Shown piece by piece: positions 39,907 to 42,878 of a stretch of DNA of 42,878 nucleotides (position 1 is its first letter; every line of letters starts with the position of its first letter). The stretch is taken from NCBI GenBank assembly GCA_016927855.1, contig JAFGLV010000068.1, positions 1-42,878 on the forward strand, read 5' to 3'. The stretch is from Sedimentisphaerales bacterium. Lineage in GTDB: Bacteria > Planctomycetota > Phycisphaerae > Sedimentisphaerales > Anaerobacaceae. The notes beneath the pieces were generated by a model, which made no database searches, was not told the origin of the DNA, and saw only the letters and a program-made list of their open reading frames with translations. The translations under genes and the position numbers were made by a program.

Positions 39907-41164
39907 TGGATCGGGCCACGGCAGAGACTCAGTCCGGCGTATGGTCTTTTCGGTGGCGTTCGTCGTTCTTGGGACGGCCTCTGTAGGAACCCACTTGCCG
40001 GCGGTCTCGGCCCAGACGGTCTCACCGGAACAACGGGCGCGCGAGGTGGCCCGGATCGACCGGGAGCGGATCATCCGGTTGGCAGATGCGGCGCTCGACA
40101 TGGCGCCGGTGGCGATCACGCAGTCCCGCGCCAAGCTCAGCGAAGGCGGGCCGCACGACTTCTACTCCAACGGCGATTACTGGTGGCCGGACCCGAACAA
40201 GCCCGACGGCCTGCCCTACATCCGCCGAGATGGGCAATCCAATCCGGACAACTTCTCCGCCCACCGGCTGGCGCTGCGGGACATGCGCGACGCGGTGGCC
40301 GCATTGGCTTGCGCCTACACCATCGACGGACAGGAGAAGTACGCCGAGAAGGCGGTGGAGCTGCTCAAGGTGTTCTTCCTCGACGAGGCCACGCGGATGA
40401 ATCCGAGCCTGCTCTATGCCCAGGCGATCCCGGGCCGGGTCCCGGGGCGTGGGATCGGCATCATCGACACGCTGCACCTGGCGGAGGTGCCACTGGCGAT
40501 CATGGCGATCGACAAGGCCAAGGCTATGACGCCCGAACTACGCGCCGGCCTCAAGCGGTGGTTCGCCGACTATGCCGAGTGGATGACCACGCACAAGTAC
40601 GGCCTGGACGAGATGAACGCCAAGAACAACCACAGTGTCGCCTACATGGTGCAGTTGGCTGCCTTCGCCAAGCTGACCGGCGACGAGCAGAAGCTCGAGC
40701 TGTGCCGCCGGCGCTACAAGGAGGTCTTCGTGCCCGACCAGATGGCGTCGGATGGCAGCTTTCCGCAGGAGTTGGCGCGGACCAAGCCCTACGGCTACAG
40801 CATCTTTCAACTGGACAATATGGCGATCCTCTGCCAGTTGCTCTCGACGCCGGATGACAACCTCTGGACGTTCGAACTGCCCGACGGACGTGGCATCCGC
40901 GAAGCGGTGGCGTTCCTGTTTCCCTGTCTCCAGGATAAGCGCAAGTGGCCGCACCCGCCCGACGTGGAGTACTTCGAGGCTTGGCCTGTCCGCCAGCCCG
41001 CGCTGCTGTTCGCCGGCTACGCGTTTAGCGAGCCGAAGTACCTCGACCTCTGGAGGACTTTGGATCCCGATCCGACCGACCTGGAGGTCCGCCGCAACAT
41101 GGCCGTGACACAACCGCTGCTGTGGGTCCCATCGCCTGGCGATGTCCCGCTGTCTCAAAGGTGA
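39899..41164 (+). CDS. secreted polysaccharide lyase, PL5/alginate-lyase-like
   Basis: A 421-residue protein with a signal peptide (SVAFVVLGTASVGTHLPAVSA after a short charged start). The helix-rich catalytic domain has the family motif NAKNNHSVAYMVQLAAF, which includes the NNH catalytic region of alginate lyases. Other typical blocks are FYSNGDYWWPDPNKPDGLPY, NFSAHRLALRDMRDAVAALA and PYGYSIFQLDNMAILCQLL. It probably cleaves alginate or a related uronic-acid polymer outside the cell; the exact substrate is not fixed by sequence. AAGGAG lies 9 bases before ATG 39899. Confidence 0.82.
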   Translation: MGDGSGHGRDSVRRMVFSVAFVVLGTASVGTHLPAVSAQTVSPEQRAREVARIDRERIIRLADAALDMAPVAITQSRAKLSEGGPHDFYSNGDYWWPDPNKPDGLPYIRRDGQSNPDNFSAHRLALRDMRDAVAALACAYTIDGQEKYAEKAVELLKVFFLDEATRMNPSLLYAQAIPGRVPGRGIGIIDTLHLAEVPLAIMAIDKAKAMTPELRAGLKRWFADYAEWMTTHKYGLDEMNAKNNHSVAYMVQLAAFAKLTGDEQKLELCRRRYKEVFVPDQMASDGSFPQELARTKPYGYSIFQLDNMAILCQLLSTPDDNLWTFELPDGRGIREAVAFLFPCLQDKRKWPHPPDVEYFEAWPVRQPALLFAGYAFSEPKYLDLWRTLDPDPTDLEVRRNMAVTQPLLWVPSPGDVPLSQR

Positions 41165-41374
41165 GCGGCGGCGGGGGCCGCACCGCCACAATCACTGCAA
41201 ATCCGGTCCGAAACCTGTTGACATCCGTCACCCCCAGGGACATAATGGTCTGCAACCATCCGATGAAGCCGAGTGGTGGTCGGCCTGATGGTTATTCGCA
41301 GAAGTAGATCGCTGATCGTCCGGAATCCTCCCTTCGTGCGGCCGGGACCGCGATCTGTTGAGGTCTATCCGTCT

Positions 41375-41815
41375 ATGGGTGTAGTTGATGTCGCGCCGTC
41401 CAATGAGGCGGCGAATCCCTGCGTCTCCTGCGGGGCCTGTTGCGCGTACTACCGCGCATCATTCTACTGGAGCGAGGCGGACGACGCGCCAGGCGGGACC
41501 GTGCCTGTGGCGCTGACCGAGAAGCTCAACGATTTTCGACGGGTCATGCGCGCCACCAGCCGGAAGGACCCACGCTGCATCGCCTTGCTCGGCACCATTG
41601 GGCAGGCCGTGCGGTGCAGCATCTACGAACTCCGTTCTTCGGTCTGTCGCGACTTTCCCGTTTCCTGGGAGCAGGGCATACACAACGAACGCTGCGACCA
41701 GGCCCGCCTAGCCTGGGGGTTGCCGCCGGTAGTTCGGCCAGCGGACCTGCCGGACGCCAGGCCCGAAGAGCCTGGGCGTGCCGACCCAGACCGACGTGCG
41801 CCTCAGGCGGCCTGA
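41375..41815 (+). CDS. YkgJ-family cysteine-cluster protein
   Basis: A 146-residue protein of the YkgJ (Fe-S or zinc cluster) group. The motif [19 protein letters not shown] near residue 12 supplies four cysteines; further Cys residues are in [29 protein letters not shown] and [12 protein letters not shown]. The start at 41375 ([16 protein letters not shown]) is chosen because GAGGT precedes it; the open frame begins at 41273. The C-terminal tail is Arg- and Pro-rich and not part of the family core. Its target is unknown. Confidence 0.8.
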   Translation: MGVVDVAPSNEAANPCVSCGACCAYYRASFYWSEADDAPGGTVPVALTEKLNDFRRVMRATSRKDPRCIALLGTIGQAVRCSIYELRSSVCRDFPVSWEQGIHNERCDQARLAWGLPPVVRPADLPDARPEEPGRADPDRRAPQAA

Positions 41816-41884
41816 GCGGGCTCGTCCCTCGTTGCCCAAATCCGCCATTGTACGCGGGCCCACGAGAGCGTAAGCTCATAGTGT

Positions 41885-41956
41885 CGAACGCCTCAGGCGT
41901 TCGGAATAGGTCCCATACGACCTATGAGACCTATACCCAACGCGATGTGTCGCGTT
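41885..41956. repeat. cluster of three adjacent palindromes
   Basis: Three hairpins lie in a row: CGAACGCC/GGCGTTCG (41885-41903), ATAGGTC/GACCTAT (41906-41925), and AACGCGA/TCGCGTT (41939-41956). None has a T tract. The first two resemble dispersed repeat types. They lie between the YkgJ gene and the GH31 gene. Confidence 0.6.
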
Positions 41957-42014
41957 AGGGACGCTGCAAACCGTTATCGGTGATTTCAACTTGACCGAAA
42001 GGAGACAAGAAACG

Positions 42015-42878
42015 ATGCGAAGGAACGTCCTGGTCACGCTGTTGTCGCTATGGTTTGCCCTGATTCTCGTGCCGGGCTGTGCTTCCACGAAACCGTCGTT
42101 CGAGACAACCGGGGACCAGCTCTCCGTGCTATTGCCCTCGGACGATCTGACGCCGCAAGCCGGCCAACCCGCGCTGCTGAGACTGGACGGTTTGTTTTTC
42201 GAGACGAGCGCGGGTCGCGTGGCCGTGCCGGCCGATCTGGCGGTCGAGAGCGGCGGTACGCTCGAAGGGCAGGCCCGGATGCCGGACGGACGCGTCGTGA
42301 CGATCTCGGTGAAACCGCAAGGGGACAGCTACACCCTGCAGCTCAGCGCTAAGCCCGACACAGATATCATCAAGTGGGGACTCGCGATCGACGCGACCGA
42401 GAACGAGTATTTCACCGGACTGATGGAACGCGTCGTCGATGGGCGACAACAGGCTTCGTGGGCGCCTGGCATCGAAGCTGCTATGGACCTGCGCGGCCAG
42501 AAAGTGGACATGATCCTCAAGCCCACCACGTCGGTCTATGCGCCGTTCTACCTTTCCTCGCGGGGCTACGGCGTCTTCGTCAAGACCGATTGGCCCGGCG
42601 TGTTCGACTTCTGCGTGGACGATCCGCAGCGTGTGAAGATCGAGTTCGAGGGCCCTTCGCTGGAGTTGAAGGTCTATGCCTCCGACCAGCCGGCCGAGCT
42701 GGTGTGCGACCATGCGTTGGAGGCGGGGCCACCTTTTTTGCCGCCCAAGTGGCTGTACGCGCCCTGGCGCTGGCGCGACGAGCATCGGATTCGCTCGGAG
42801 TACTACGACGGCACCGCGTGGAGCGGCCCGTTCAACGCCGAGGTCATGGAAGACGTGCTGATGATGCAGGCGTACGGC
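42015..42878 (+). CDS. GH31-family glycoside hydrolase, lipoprotein (partial, cut by window end)
   Basis: Open from ATG 42015 to the window edge (288 codons). The N-terminus MRRNVLVTLLSLWFALILVP is followed by GCAS, a lipobox. The body matches the N-terminal part of GH31 alpha-glycosidases or xylosidases: PFYLSSRGYGVFVKTDWPG, LELKVYASDQPAELV, PFLPPKWLYAPWRWRDEH and EVMEDVLMMQAYG. The catalytic Asp residues lie beyond the edge, so activity cannot be judged. AAAGGAG lies 10 bases before the ATG. With the lyase at 39899 it suggests polysaccharide use. Confidence 0.85.
   Translation, partial: MRRNVLVTLLSLWFALILVPGCASTKPSFETTGDQLSVLLPSDDLTPQAGQPALLRLDGLFFETSAGRVAVPADLAVESGGTLEGQARMPDGRVVTISVKPQGDSYTLQLSAKPDTDIIKWGLAIDATENEYFTGLMERVVDGRQQASWAPGIEAAMDLRGQKVDMILKPTTSVYAPFYLSSRGYGVFVKTDWPGVFDFCVDDPQRVKIEFEGPSLELKVYASDQPAELVCDHALEAGPPFLPPKWLYAPWRWRDEHRIRSEYYDGTAWSGPFNAEVMEDVLMMQAYG

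Noticed and set aside
1-42878. tRNA, rRNA, riboswitch or transposase genes
   Set aside because: I saw no cloverleaf with conserved tRNA bases, no rRNA segment, no known riboswitch core and no transposase motif.

Overview
The window is GC-rich, densely coded chromosomal DNA from a Gram-negative bacterium, most likely a member of Planctomycetota (Phycisphaerae-like). This assignment is inference. It rests on a heptose-containing LPS core locus, an ECF sigma factor fused to a membrane-anchored sensor-like domain, DUF1080, ThuA, PL5-like and GH31 carbohydrate genes, and several families of short dispersed palindromic repeats. I see no rRNA, tRNA, CRISPR array, prophage or insertion sequence.

Layout. 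(1) 1-3133, plus strand: the tail of an unknown gene, typA/bipA behind a near-consensus promoter, and an exported cyclophilin. (2) 3392-16081, minus strand: a small membrane protein with its own promoter, then (in transcription order from 16081 downwards) lpxK, hldE, gmhA, gmhB, waaF, a GT9-like glycosyltransferase, a B12-binding radical SAM enzyme, waaG, waaP and a second LPS-type kinase. hldE-gmhA, gmhB-waaF and waaP-kinase each share an ATGA stop/start overlap, so the block is probably one or a few coupled operons. They make ADP-heptose, phosphorylate lipid A, and build and phosphorylate the inner core. The epimerase hldD, waaA and waaC are not here. (3) 16260-22788, plus strand: a HEAT-repeat protein, a secreted beta-barrel-like protein, a DUF4070-type radical SAM protein, and three small unknown genes. 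(4) 22903-26653, minus strand: a DJ-1/PfpI protein, an NAD-type isocitrate dehydrogenase, and a TraB-DUF1080 fusion. (5) 26908-31728: a UPF0158 protein (plus), then on the minus strand a secreted metallo-beta-lactamase/VOC fusion, the sigma-factor fusion, and a DUF378 protein with a clear terminator. (6) 32021-42878, mostly plus strand: a VapBC-type toxin-antitoxin pair, unknown and membrane proteins, a lipoprotein, a ThuA protein, an MBL hydrolase (minus), a Schlafen/AlbA_2 protein, a stand-alone Clp N-domain protein overlapping a PL5-like lyase, a YkgJ cysteine-cluster protein, and the start of a GH31 lipoprotein cut by the window edge.

The most unusual feature is not a single gene. Palindromic dispersed repeats (types ending GTAGG...CCTAC, and an AATCCGAAA-rich type) sit inside or at the very ends of coding regions. 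They give two genes their TAG stop codon and three or more genes their last residues. They also appear as in-frame insertions in the radical SAM gene and, as a nested pair, in lpxK. One such repeat also exists as an apparent long version (22461-22848) that encloses a good promoter and a 47-residue ORF.

Many genes have a recognisable sigma-70-type promoter with exactly 17-18 bp between TTGACC-like and TATAAT-like boxes; these are listed individually.
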